Shown here in pieces: positions 13,010-23,587 of a stretch of 64,000 bases of DNA (the stretch's first letter is position 1; each line of letters starts with the position of its first letter). The notes beneath the pieces are model-generated. The model was not told where the DNA came from. It made no database searches and was given only the letters and a program-made list of their open reading frames with translations. The translations under genes and the position numbers were made by a program. Source of the DNA: Prevotella sp. (GTDB taxonomy: Bacteria; Bacteroidota; Bacteroidia; Bacteroidales; Bacteroidaceae); contig JAFSNG010000049.1 of NCBI GenBank assembly GCA_017447515.1, positions 62,001-126,000 on the forward strand. The letters run 5' to 3'.

Positions 13010-14971
13010 TTAATTGACTCGCAAGCACATCATGGTGAGGTCGTCGTTAGGCTCGGCACCGTTGCGGTGGGTTTCGACTTCTGACTTGAGAGTGTCTATG
13101 ACCTGACGAGCAGAGTCGAAGTGAGTATTGCGCAGGATGTCGAGCAGGCGTTCGTCGCCAAACTGCTTCTGCTCAGGGTCTTCGGCCTCGTTGAGTCCGT
13201 CAGTATAGATGAACAACGGACGGCCTTTGATGCTCTCAATCTCCTCACCCTCGTATTCGAGTTCGGGCCACAAGCCTATGGGTGCATTGGGAATCATTTT
13301 AAGGAATTCGCCATGATGCTCGCCACCGCCAATGACGGGAGGATTGTGTCCGGCGTTGCAGAAGTCGAGATGGCCTGTCGTGAGGTCAAGTAATCCCAGC
13401 CAGAAGGTGACGAACATGCCGTTTTCGTTATCGTCGCCACTGAGTGCGTCATTCATGCGGGTGCAGATTTCTGCCGGCATCATGCCCTGCTTGGCCAGCG
13501 TGAGGAACAGGCGTGTTGCCTGTGCCATAAACAACGAGGCGGGTACACCCTTGCCGCTGACGTCGCCCACGGCAAAGTAGAGTTTGTCGCCCATTAGCAG
13601 ATAGCCGTACAGATCGCCACCAACCTCCTTGGCGGGGGTCATTGATGCATACATATCCAACCCCTCGCGCTCTGGGAACACACTCGGCACCATCGACATC
13701 TGGATGTCGCGGGCAATGCGTAGCTCGCTCTCGAGGCGTTCCTGTGCGGCGCGCATCTTGGCCAGTCGGCGTGCAGCGTGCAGACGTGACAAGATGAACA
13801 GGATGATGGCAATAAGCACCACCGCGACGATGGCTGCGAGCAAATACATCTGCCTGCGCTCGGCCTGCATCTTGTCACGCTCGGCCTGCCATTTCAGTTC
13901 GTTCACCTCGTACTTCTTGTTTAGCTCGTTCAGCTGCTCGGCATTGCTTATTTCGTATACCGAGTCTCTGATCTCATCGTGTTTTAACAGCGTTTGCAGC
14001 GCTTCCCGATAGCGCCCCAAGTGATGAAGCGCATTCACCTGCGCTATCATCGCAGTTTGCTGATTATTAATGATGCCATCCTTCACCGACAAGTCGTATG
14101 TTTTCTGGGCATAGCGCAAAGCAGCATGGTAGTCTTCCTGTGCATTGGCCAGTCGGCTTTTGGCCTGCATGACAAGACCATAACTCAGCGTGGCATCTGG
14201 AATCTTACTACAATAGTATTCAGCCGTATCGAGAGCAGCCGAGGCAACCTGGTACTGTTCTTTCTCCATCAGGTATTCTGCCGCTCTGAGAGAATATAGC
14301 ACAGTCCCGTTTGCCCATGGTCTGAAACTGACCGATTCCTCGCCTACACGGTTGCGGTCGAGGATTGCTTTCCATTCCGTTAGGGCTGAGTCACATGCTT
14401 CATATCGTTTTAAACGATTCAGCGCATCCGTCAGAATGTTGTATGGCAACATGATCGGACCAAAATCCTTGGAATGATAATGGTCGATGGCCTTGCGCAT
14501 ATACATGACCGTTTCTTCGTTGTTGCCACGACTGGCATAACCATCGCTGAGCACCTTGTAAGCCACAAACAATCCGTACTCACAGTCACGCTTGAGAGCA
14601 TCCTCCTGTATCCGCTGAGCCTCGGCCACTCCTTTCTCGAAATCATTATCCCAGACATACTCGCCGGCCAACAGTCCCCAGATGATGTAATAGCGCTCCA
14701 GCTCATTGTGCTCCAGGCATGTCTTCAAGGCACCTGGCACGAACATTTCAAGCGAGTCCGTATAGCTTGCATTGTAATAATCTGCGGCCTGGACGTGCAG
14801 ATGGTAACAGGAGTCAGACCAGAACACCGAGTCTATCGAGTCTATCTGGTGTTGGCTGAGGCTGTCGTTTGCCGTTGCCTGTCCGCCTGTTCCGTTCTTA
14901 CACGACGACACCGCCAGCGATCCGGCCACCGCTGCCGTCAGCACAATATAAGTAAATTTCCGTAATTCCAT
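13010..14971 (-). CDS. TPR and SpoIIE-type PP2C phosphatase membrane protein
   Basis: A 653-residue signalling protein. An N-terminal signal ending LAVSSC suggests a lipoprotein-like or exported start; residues 50-340 are helical TPR-like repeats; a coiled stretch (NKKYEVNELKWQAERDKMQ) leads to a membrane helix at about 373-394 (MYLLAAIVAVVLIAIILFIL); a second coiled coil and a SpoIIE/RsbU-type PP2C domain follow (about 440-650), with GGDLYGYLLM, AVGDVSGKGVPASLFMA, LDFCNAGHNPPVI and LFIYTDGLNEAED. The Asp residues for Mn/Mg binding are present. Such proteins usually dephosphorylate an anti-sigma antagonist; no partner gene is nearby. Confidence 0.88.
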   Translation of the reverse strand: MELRKFTYIVLTAAVAGSLAVSSCKNGTGGQATANDSLSQHQIDSIDSVFWSDSCYHLHVQAADYYNASYTDSLEMFVPGALKTCLEHNELERYYIIWGLLAGEYVWDNDFEKGVAEAQRIQEDALKRDCEYGLFVAYKVLSDGYASRGNNEETVMYMRKAIDHYHSKDFGPIMLPYNILTDALNRLKRYEACDSALTEWKAILDRNRVGEESVSFRPWANGTVLYSLRAAEYLMEKEQYQVASAALDTAEYYCSKIPDATLSYGLVMQAKSRLANAQEDYHAALRYAQKTYDLSVKDGIINNQQTAMIAQVNALHHLGRYREALQTLLKHDEIRDSVYEISNAEQLNELNKKYEVNELKWQAERDKMQAERRQMYLLAAIVAVVLIAIILFILSRLHAARRLAKMRAAQERLESELRIARDIQMSMVPSVFPEREGLDMYASMTPAKEVGGDLYGYLLMGDKLYFAVGDVSGKGVPASLFMAQATRLFLTLAKQGMMPAEICTRMNDALSGDDNENGMFVTFWLGLLDLTTGHLDFCNAGHNPPVIGGGEHHGEFLKMIPNAPIGLWPELEYEGEEIESIKGRPLFIYTDGLNEAEDPEQKQFGDERLLDILRNTHFDSARQVIDTLKSEVETHRNGAEPNDDLTMMCLRVN

Positions 14972-15040
14972 CTTTTATGAGCTACTTCCTTTTGTTGGCT
15001 ATGTTTGGCTTTGCAAAGCTTTTTTGTGTTATTGTCACTT

Positions 15041-15084
15041 GATGGCATCCTCTGGGTCATTCCCACTCGATGGCATCCTCTGGG

Positions 15085-15096
<12 letters not shown>
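15041..15096 (-). repeat. Tandem duplication of the guaA 3' end
   Basis: Two adjacent 28-bp copies (15041-15068 and 15069-15096) differ at two bases. The inner copy carries the last guaA codons and stop (ATA GAA TGG GAG TGA); the outer copy repeats them as ATC GAG TGG GAA TGA, the same residues IEWE with different codons. A shorter third trace follows (ATCAAGTGA). Confidence 0.75.
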
Positions 15097-16716
<1,620 letters not shown>

Positions 16717-16756
16717 ATCAATATTCTTTCTGTTTGTGTCTATTGGAGGTGCAAAG

Positions 16757-18094
16757 TTAGTAATTATTTTCCATACTGCCAAATCTTTCGATGATTTCGA
16801 GGCACATGCGGCTGTTGTGGTAGGGACACTTCCAGAAGCCCGCCTTGTCATCAACGGTGTTCAGCGTGCCGTCGGCGTGACGGCTCCAGTGCCACTCACC
16901 ATGCTCATAATCAATGATTTGCGTCTTGATATATTCCCAACATTTCATGGCTCGTGCAAGGGCTTCCTCGTCGCCGAAGTGCTGGTAGAGATTGAACCAG
17001 CCGACGACATTCTCGGCCTGTACCCACCAGTGGAGGTCGTCGTCGACATGACCCGTGTCAAGGTTCGCCTCGTGAATCATCGAGCCGTCGGGACGCAGAC
17101 CCTTCTCGCTGGCTTTGGCCACCTCGCGGACAATGGGTTCGACACGTGCCAGCACCTGCCGGTCGCCCAGGACGAGGGCAGCCTCGTGCATGAGCCACGA
17201 GCACTCGATGTCGTGGCCGTAGCTCTCGAGCCGGCCTGCCCCCCGCGTCCAGTCCATGTCGAAGAAGAGGTCGAGGTGGTGGGTTTCGGGGTTGAGAATC
17301 TTATCCGTAAAGATGCTGATGATGTTGCGGAGCGCGCCTTCGACGCGAAACATGTCCTCGGGCGCCACGGCGATATCGATAGGAAGCACGGAGCCTATGA
17401 CGGGGACATAGTCGCACGATGAATTGGCCTGAAACTCCCTTAGCGTGCGGTAGAGGTTGGCATAGGGCTCGATGATGTGCAGATGGGTATTCTGCGACTT
17501 CGGGTAGTTGGCGTCGAGGTCGGAGAGGCGCATGTCGGCCAAGGGTTGCCAGTCGCGCGAGAGGGCTTCGATATAGCCGTTGTGCTCGTGGTCGAAGGCG
17601 TGGTCCTCGATGCATTCGAAGAGCTGCAGGGCATAGTCCAGTGCCTCGCGGTCGCCTGTAGCGCGGGCATATTCGGAGAGACCGTAGATGGCAAAGCCGA
17701 TGGCGTAGAACTGCTTCTTGGTGTCGAGGGGATTGCCTTTGTAGTCGACGCTCCAGTAGACGCCTCCGTATTCGTGGTCGATGAAGTGGTCGATGAAGTA
17801 ATCCTTGGCGCGCGTGGCGGCAGTTAAATAATCTAGATGTTCTAGATTTTCTAGATGATCTAGATTTTCTAGACCGCTGAACACGCGGTAGGCAGCGGAG
17901 AAGGACCAGAGGATGCGGGCGTTGAGGATGGCACCCTTTTCGGCATCCTTGTGGAGCACCTCGTTAGCATCGATGCGACCGTAGAAGCCGCCGTTCTCGT
18001 CGTCCTGCATACGGTCTAACCAGAAACGCAGGATGTTGTTCTGGACAACATCCTGCATCTCACGTTTCATTGTTTCAATCTTCGTCGGAACCAT
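16757..18094 (-). CDS. AGE-family epimerase, probably mannobiose/cellobiose 2-epimerase
   Basis: A 445-residue (alpha/alpha)6-barrel protein of the N-acylglucosamine/cellobiose 2-epimerase family. Typical segments are [87 protein letters not shown] and [11 protein letters not shown], which hold the catalytic His and the sugar-stacking Trp residues. In mannan catabolism it turns beta-1,4-mannobiose into mannosyl-glucose, the substrate of the neighbouring GH130 enzyme. It overlaps the permease gene by 20 bp. Odd feature: a repetitive insert of L-E/D-N/H triplets encoded by 17832-17873. Confidence 0.9.
   Translation of the reverse strand: MVPTKIETMKREMQDVVQNNILRFWLDRMQDDENGGFYGRIDANEVLHKDAEKGAILNARILWSFSAAYRVFSGLENLDHLENLEHLDYLTAATRAKDYFIDHFIDHEYGGVYWSVDYKGNPLDTKKQFYAIGFAIYGLSEYARATGDREALDYALQLFECIEDHAFDHEHNGYIEALSRDWQPLADMRLSDLDANYPKSQNTHLHIIEPYANLYRTLREFQANSSCDYVPVIGSVLPIDIAVAPEDMFRVEGALRNIISIFTDKILNPETHHLDLFFDMDWTRGAGRLESYGHDIECSWLMHEAALVLGDRQVLARVEPIVREVAKASEKGLRPDGSMIHEANLDTGHVDDDLHWWVQAENVVGWFNLYQHFGDEEALARAMKCWEYIKTQIIDYEHGEWHWSRHADGTLNTVDDKAGFWKCPYHNSRMCLEIIERFGSMENNY
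17832..17873 (-). repeat. Five TCTAGA sites at 9-bp spacing inside the epimerase gene
   Basis: TCTAGA occurs at 17832, 17841, 17850, 17859 and 17868, exactly 9 bp apart. In frame this encodes the periodic peptide [17 protein letters not shown]. It lies between two helices (after YRVFS and before TAATRAKDY), so extra units would be tolerated in a loop. Confidence 0.8.
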
Positions 18095-19484
18095 TCTGAT
18101 AATAACTACGCAACTTCTTCAGTTCGACGTTAATCTGGTTGATGCGCTCCGTAGTGAGCGGGTAGAACCAGACGATGCACATAGACACGAATGCCACGAG
18201 AGCCGGTACGAAACTCATGAGCCAGCGCAGGCAGCTGAGAGCCTCGTCGGGCTGTACAACGCCAGCGGCAAGTTGCTCAGCATCAGTAATATAGCCGAAG
18301 CCGTCGAGCAGCCACAGTACAGCAGCACCACCGATGGCACCACCAAACTTCTGGGCCATTGACGACGACGAGAAGATAAGACCCGTGGAGGCCGTGTGGA
18401 ACTCGAGCTCGGCATAGTCGCTGACGTCGGCATACATTGACCAAACAAGGGGTGACATGATACCCGTCAGGATGGAGATGAGCACCTGGAACACGAGCAT
18501 GGTCCAATAGCCTATCGGCGTGCAGGGAATGAAGTAGAACGCGATGCTAAGCACCACCAGCGAGGCGTTGACCATGATGAAGGTAGTCTTCTTGCCCAGC
18601 TTATTGGAAATAGGTACGCACGAGGCCACACCCACCATGTTCGAGACCTCGCCGACACCCAGGAAGAGGCCGGCATAGAAGGCAAACATCAGTCCGAAGA
18701 ACACGAGGCTGACGTCGGCACCGATGATGTCCTGGAAATAGTAGGCCACGGTGGCGCCACGCACGGTGTTGAACAGGTTGAAGCATAGGGCGGCACCGAT
18801 GAGCAGCCACCAGGGCTTATTGGAGAGCAGCGCCTTGAAGTCGGAACCTACAGAAACGGTCGAAATGGTCTTCAGGTGTTCGCGGGTCATCGAGAAACAA
18901 ATGATGAACATGACGAAGCAGGCGGAAGCAATGACCACCATCGCCCAGAACCAGCCCTCGGGCGTGTTGTAGCCGCCCATCATGTTGGTCAACGGTTCCC
19001 AGAGGAACAGTGAGATGAACGAACCGCCATAGGCGAAGAACATGCGGAAGGAAGAGAAGACGGTCTTCTCGTTGGTGTCGTCGGTCATCACACCCAGCAT
19101 GGCGCCGTAAGGCACGTTGATACCCGTGTAGACGGTCATCATGAGGATGTAGGTGACGTAAGCCCAGATGAGCTTGCCACCATAGTCAAGGTCGGGCGTG
19201 GTAAACAGCAGGATACCCGCGATGGAGAAGAACGGCGCCACCCAAAGCAAGTAGGGACGGTACTTACCCCAGCGGGTATTAGTACGGTCGGCAATGACAC
19301 CCATCATGGGGTCAGAGACGGCGTCCCAGATACGTGTTACCAACACCAGCACACCGGCGTCGACGAGCGACAGTCCGAAGATGTTGCTGTAGAAGAACGG
19401 CAGATAATAAGAGAAAATTTTCCAGAACATGCTGGACGACATATCGCCAAAGCCATAGGCGACTTTTTCTTTTAAACTTGTCAT
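18075..19484 (-). CDS. GPH-type sugar:cation symporter (MFS), probable mannobiose permease
   Basis: A 469-residue, 12-helix inner-membrane transporter of the glycoside-pentoside-hexuronide family. N-terminal marks are EKVAYGFGDMSSSMFW and RIWDAVSDPMMGVIADRTNT, with the conserved Asp residues of the cation site, then RWGKYRPYLLW in the first cytoplasmic loop. Operon position between GH130 and the epimerase, the same order as the known Bacteroides fragilis mannan cluster, suggests mannobiose import. Overlaps both neighbours (4 and 20 bp). Confidence 0.9.
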   Translation of the reverse strand: MTSLKEKVAYGFGDMSSSMFWKIFSYYLPFFYSNIFGLSLVDAGVLVLVTRIWDAVSDPMMGVIADRTNTRWGKYRPYLLWVAPFFSIAGILLFTTPDLDYGGKLIWAYVTYILMMTVYTGINVPYGAMLGVMTDDTNEKTVFSSFRMFFAYGGSFISLFLWEPLTNMMGGYNTPEGWFWAMVVIASACFVMFIICFSMTREHLKTISTVSVGSDFKALLSNKPWWLLIGAALCFNLFNTVRGATVAYYFQDIIGADVSLVFFGLMFAFYAGLFLGVGEVSNMVGVASCVPISNKLGKKTTFIMVNASLVVLSIAFYFIPCTPIGYWTMLVFQVLISILTGIMSPLVWSMYADVSDYAELEFHTASTGLIFSSSSMAQKFGGAIGGAAVLWLLDGFGYITDAEQLAAGVVQPDEALSCLRWLMSFVPALVAFVSMCIVWFYPLTTERINQINVELKKLRSYYQNGSDED

Positions 19485-20644
19485 AGGTTACGATTTTTTG
19501 CGATTAACTTCTTGATTGTTTCCACGCTGGCGGCGGTAAAGAGGCCGTCCTCGGGGGTATTCATACAGTAGTCCACGAGTCGGTCGACCGTAGAGGTTGC
19601 CACATGCATGCGCGTGTCGGCAGAGGCGTAGTAGATGAACACGCGGCCATCGTCGTCGGCAATCCAGCCGTTGGCGAAAGCTACGTTCATGACGTCGCCC
19701 AAGTATTCGTCGCCCTCAGGAACGAGGAAATAGCCGCCCGGCTGTGCGATGACACGCGTGGGGTCGTCCAAGGCGGTCATATACATGTAGAGCACATAGC
19801 GCAGTCCGTCGGCCGTAGCGCGCACGCCATGCGCCAGATGGAGCCAGCCCTTGGGGGTCTTGATGGGGTGCGGTCCCTCGCCATTCTTCACTTCCGTGAT
19901 GGTGTGGTAGTGGCGGGCATTGATGATCTTTTCTTCCTTCACCTCGGCATGAGTGATGTCGTCAACCAGTGCCCAGCCGATGCCGCCACCGCTGCCCGTA
20001 TCGATGAAACCATCCTGCGGACGGGTGTAGAAGGCATATTTGCCGTCGACAAACTCAGGGTGCAACACGACGTTACGTTGCTGCGACTTCGTCTTCAGGT
20101 CGGGCAGGCGGTACCAGGTCTTCAAGTCCTTGGTACGGGCAATACCTGCCGTTGCCGTTGCTGCGCTGAGATTGCCAGGCTGCGAGTCGTCGTGACGCTC
20201 GGCACAGAACACGCCATAGATCCAGCCGTCCTCATGCTGCGTGATGCGCATGTCGTAGACGTTGGTGGCGGGGATGACGTCGTCAGGCATGGTGATGGGT
20301 TCGTCCCAGAAACGGAAATTGTCGACACCATTGGGCGACTCAGCCACGGCGAAGAACGACTTGCGGTCGGCACCTTCGACACGTACTACGAGGCAGTACT
20401 TTCCGTTCCACTTGATGGCCCCGCTGTTGAGCGTGGCATTCATCATGATGCGCTGCATCAGGTAGGGGTTGTCCTTTTCGCAGAAGTCATACTTCCACTC
20501 CAGCGGAGTATGCTCTGCGGTCAGAATGGGGAACTTCCACTTCTCGTAGATGCCATTCCCCCACTCCATGGGTTCATTCTTTCGCGTCAGCAGTTGCTCG
20601 TGATGAGCACGCAACGCTTTTACTCTTTCTTCAAAATTGCTCAT
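19481..20644 (-). CDS. GH130 4-O-beta-D-mannosyl-D-glucose phosphorylase
   Basis: A 387-residue five-bladed beta-propeller enzyme of GH130 subfamily 1. It phosphorolyses mannosyl-beta-1,4-glucose to mannose-1-phosphate and glucose in the cytoplasm. The proton donor Asp131 lies in TNVYDMRITQHEDGW at the same number as in the B. fragilis enzyme; phosphate-binding residues are expected in VRVEGADRKSFFAVAES and in INARHYHTITEVKNGEGP. No signal peptide. Length fits the family. It overlaps the permease gene by 4 bp, which supports one operon. Confidence 0.94.
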   Translation of the reverse strand: MSNFEERVKALRAHHEQLLTRKNEPMEWGNGIYEKWKFPILTAEHTPLEWKYDFCEKDNPYLMQRIMMNATLNSGAIKWNGKYCLVVRVEGADRKSFFAVAESPNGVDNFRFWDEPITMPDDVIPATNVYDMRITQHEDGWIYGVFCAERHDDSQPGNLSAATATAGIARTKDLKTWYRLPDLKTKSQQRNVVLHPEFVDGKYAFYTRPQDGFIDTGSGGGIGWALVDDITHAEVKEEKIINARHYHTITEVKNGEGPHPIKTPKGWLHLAHGVRATADGLRYVLYMYMTALDDPTRVIAQPGGYFLVPEGDEYLGDVMNVAFANGWIADDDGRVFIYYASADTRMHVATSTVDRLVDYCMNTPEDGLFTAASVETIKKLIAKNRNL

Positions 20645-20703
20645 TACTTTTTATTGTTGTTGTTTTTTTCGTTATTTCGTCATTCCGTTATTCCGTTGTT
20701 CCT

Positions 20704-21831
20704 TTATTCCGTCGTTCCGTTATCCGGCTGGATATCCTTCAGGAACAGCGTGTTCTGGGCTTCGTAAAGCTTGCGGAAATCAGCTGCACACGGCAGGTTG
20801 GGCGCAGGACCGAAGTACTCCTCCTTGTAGTTGCGCCACAGGAGGAAATAGCTGATGGGGTACTGGTCCATGATGGGTTTCAGCACGCGCGTCCACCACG
20901 TTGGGTCCGTCATGTTCTTCAGTCCGCACTCGGTCATGGCGAGCAGTTTGCCATTCTTCTGGGCAAAATCGCTCAGGAACTTCAGATCGGCCGTCAGGTC
21001 GCGCTTAAAATCCTCTTCGGTGCCCCATTGGTAGGCATCTTCGCCTATCAACGTCACACGCTCGTTGCCAGGATAGCGCGCCAGAAAGCGTTCCTCCGTC
21101 CAATGGCCGTCAAGGTTGGGCGAATAGCTCCACAGCAGGTTGGTCAGTCCGCGACTGTTCAACTCGTCCTGGAGCATGCACCAGAGGCTTTGGAACTCGT
21201 TGTCCGAGCAGAGCTTCTGTCCCCACCAGAACCACGAGCCGTTATTCTCGTGCCAAGGACGGAAGATGACGGGTATGGGCTGGCCGTCCTTTGTCTTCAG
21301 CGTCAGCAGGAAGTCGCCCACGCGCTTCATCCACGTCTGGAACTTCTCAAACTCGCTGCCACCAGGCAGGATGCTGGCCACGATGGTCGTGTCGGCAACG
21401 TCCCAGGCAGAGCCTTCGGGGAACTTCTGACCGTCCAGTCCTCCGCGCGGTGCGGTAGTCTTGGGATTGCGCGGATGCCACGAAATGGTGACGATACCGC
21501 CACGCTCGTGGTGAGCGATGATTTCGTCGTGTATGCGGGTAAAAGGCACGCTGTCAAGGTTCTTGTCGTCACCCAACTCGATGCCGCCCAGGTCGAAGCC
21601 CATCACGGCAGGATAGTCGCCGCACGTGTTCTTCACGTCGCTGCTGTCAGCCTGGTACTCCCACGTCAGGCCATAGAACGGATCGTCCTGATGACCCATC
21701 ATGTAACCCTTCTGCTGCAGGGTCTGCAGTCGCTCGGCCAACAGGTCAGCAGCGGTCTTCTCTTTCTCTTCCTTACTACAGGCTGCCATCATCATGGCTA
21801 CGCCTATGAATGTATATATTATCTTCTTCAT
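20704..21831 (-). CDS. GH26 endo-beta-1,4-mannanase lipoprotein
   Basis: A 375-residue lipoprotein (MKKIIYTFIGVAMMMAAC, lipid Cys18) with one GH26 (beta/alpha)8 domain. The acid/base Glu195 is in FRPWHENNGSWFWWG and the nucleophile Glu301 in LLAMTECGLKN. The MMGHQDDPFYGLTWEY start is typical for Bacteroidetes mannanases, which release mannobiose. Expected on the outer membrane or in the periplasm, feeding the epimerase/GH130 pathway. The stop codon lies within a low-complexity TTATTCCG-like tract (20670-20726). Confidence 0.94.
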   Translation of the reverse strand: MKKIIYTFIGVAMMMAACSKEEKEKTAADLLAERLQTLQQKGYMMGHQDDPFYGLTWEYQADSSDVKNTCGDYPAVMGFDLGGIELGDDKNLDSVPFTRIHDEIIAHHERGGIVTISWHPRNPKTTAPRGGLDGQKFPEGSAWDVADTTIVASILPGGSEFEKFQTWMKRVGDFLLTLKTKDGQPIPVIFRPWHENNGSWFWWGQKLCSDNEFQSLWCMLQDELNSRGLTNLLWSYSPNLDGHWTEERFLARYPGNERVTLIGEDAYQWGTEEDFKRDLTADLKFLSDFAQKNGKLLAMTECGLKNMTDPTWWTRVLKPIMDQYPISYFLLWRNYKEEYFGPAPNLPCAADFRKLYEAQNTLFLKDIQPDNGTTE

Positions 21832-21850
21832 ACTTCTTACCTCTCGCCTC

Positions 21851-23149
21851 TTACATCTTACATCCTAATTCCTTCAGCAGCCAGTTCTCCCACTCGTCCC
21901 ACTGCTCCTGGTGCCAGTAGTGCCACGTGGCTTGATAGGGCGAAATTTCCTTCGGACCTGTGACCGTGTTGTAGGTAGCCCAAGCTGTCGTAGGGGGCAC
22001 CACGTCGTCGTTATAGCCGAACGAGAACCAGCCCTTCTGCTTGTCCGTTATCAGACGGGCGAAGTTGACGCCGTCGTAGTAGCGCGACGTCTCAATCTTC
22101 TGTTCCTGTCCCTTGCCATGATTCCAATAGAAGTAGTGCGGCCAGCCGCAAGCGACACCCTTCAGCGAGGCAGTATGGTCGCAACAAGCCGCATGGACGG
22201 GCGCATAGCAAGTGACGCGCTTGTCGAGTCCGGCAGTAGCCAGCGAGAGGAATCCTCCCTGGCTGGAACCCGATACCGCCAGCTGCTCACCGTTCCAAGG
22301 AGTGTACTGCTCGATATAATCAATGGCCCGGATGCAACCGATGATGACACGCTTGTAGTAGCTGTCGTCACGATTGTCCATGCCCCAGTTCCAGTAGTTC
22401 ATCAAAGCACCGTTGAACACGTCGTCGTAAACCTTCTGGTCCATCGTGACGGAGATGCCGTGAATACCTATCTCCAGCGTGATAGCCCCCTGCGAGGCGG
22501 TATAAATGTCGCCACCGTATGGGCGTACACCAGCACCTGGCACGCGCAACAGCGCAGGATAACGCCCCTCTTTGACGGGAACGCAGAGAATGCCGTAGGT
22601 GCGCCAGTTCCACTGGATATTCTGGAACGACACCTCGTAGACGTTGACATCCTTCGTGCAACGCTCCGGCAGCAGGCGCTTCGTGGGATTGAGGTCTACC
22701 TTCCGGGCCTCGCTGATGGCGTTCTGCCAGTAGTCGTTGAAGTCCTGCGGCATGACAGTCGTGGGTTGCAGACGTTCCGGCGAGAAGGCCGCGCCGCAGG
22801 CGCCCTTGTACTCTTTGCCGTCGATGACGGTCTTGACATCGACACGGTAGAAGCCCGGCTTCGTCATCTTTCCCTTCAGCGTCAGCGTACCGTCCTTCAA
22901 CAGTACTCCTTCCTTATTGACGTCTTGATACATCTCAGGTCCGGCAGCATAGTCTACCTTCACACTATTTAATAATGTACGCTCGCGCGTAATCCTTATA
23001 TTAAATATAGCCGTCTCTCCTACCTCATAACGCCAGTCTTGATGGTCGGGAATCACCTCGACATTGATGCTGTTGCCACGAATCTGACCCCTCATCGGCA
23101 ACGCGATGAAAAGCGTCATCAGGAGAACAATAAAACCTGTTTTCTTCAT
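21851..23149 (-). CDS. CE7-type acetyl esterase, secreted
   Basis: A 432-residue secreted alpha/beta hydrolase. Signal peptide to about residue 21, a beta-sandwich N-terminal domain (25-120), then an AXE1/CE7 domain. The nucleophile Ser296 is in AVSGSSQGGFLS; the acid is Asp381 or 382 in SFGYNDDVVPPT; the His is near 410-413 in WHYWHQEQW. CE7 enzymes remove acetyl groups from xylan or other short acetylated sugars; at the head of a mannan operon, acetyl-mannan or its oligosaccharides are the likely target (inference). First gene of the leftward operon, minus -7 box at 23191-23198. Confidence 0.87.
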   Translation of the reverse strand: MKKTGFIVLLMTLFIALPMRGQIRGNSINVEVIPDHQDWRYEVGETAIFNIRITRERTLLNSVKVDYAAGPEMYQDVNKEGVLLKDGTLTLKGKMTKPGFYRVDVKTVIDGKEYKGACGAAFSPERLQPTTVMPQDFNDYWQNAISEARKVDLNPTKRLLPERCTKDVNVYEVSFQNIQWNWRTYGILCVPVKEGRYPALLRVPGAGVRPYGGDIYTASQGAITLEIGIHGISVTMDQKVYDDVFNGALMNYWNWGMDNRDDSYYKRVIIGCIRAIDYIEQYTPWNGEQLAVSGSSQGGFLSLATAGLDKRVTCYAPVHAACCDHTASLKGVACGWPHYFYWNHGKGQEQKIETSRYYDGVNFARLITDKQKGWFSFGYNDDVVPPTTAWATYNTVTGPKEISPYQATWHYWHQEQWDEWENWLLKELGCKM

Positions 23150-23587
23150 GCTCTTTGGTCTTTAGTCCAATTTATCGTTTAAACACGTTGCAAAGTTAGT
23201 TATATTTTTTGAAAAAGTACTATACTATTTTAACAAACTTGCATACTTTGAGTAAAAAATACACTTAAAAAATCTTAAATGTAAGCTTGACACCCTATAA
23301 ATTCAAGTAAAAAGTCACTTTGTGACAAAAAAAATCGATAAAAGATGTTGCCGTTTGAAAAAAAAACCTTACCTTTGCAAGGTCAAATATAAAACCGAGA
23401 TACAACTATTCTATATAATAAACAGTAACAATAATTAAAAAAGTAAAATGACATTGCGAGAGAAAGACCATTAAAATTACACCATTGCGGGCCTGGTGGG
23501 CTTGGCGTGGAGGAGACTTTTGTCTCTGCCTAACTAATTAAATCAAAATGTATTTATCCAAAATTCAATCAAAGAAAATACTTTAGT
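23150..23587. promoter_or_regulatory. Divergent control region of the mannan operons
   Basis: Minus-strand -7 box TAACTTTG at 23191-23198 faces the esterase operon. Plus-strand promoter: TTG ending at 23350, 19 bp, TACCTTTG at 23370-23377. The SusC leader is about 210 nt and contains a hairpin GGAGAC-TTTT-GTCTC (23512-23528 region) without a U-tract. The AT-rich middle (23200-23340) shows no obvious operator repeat. No regulator gene lies next to it. Confidence 0.55.
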
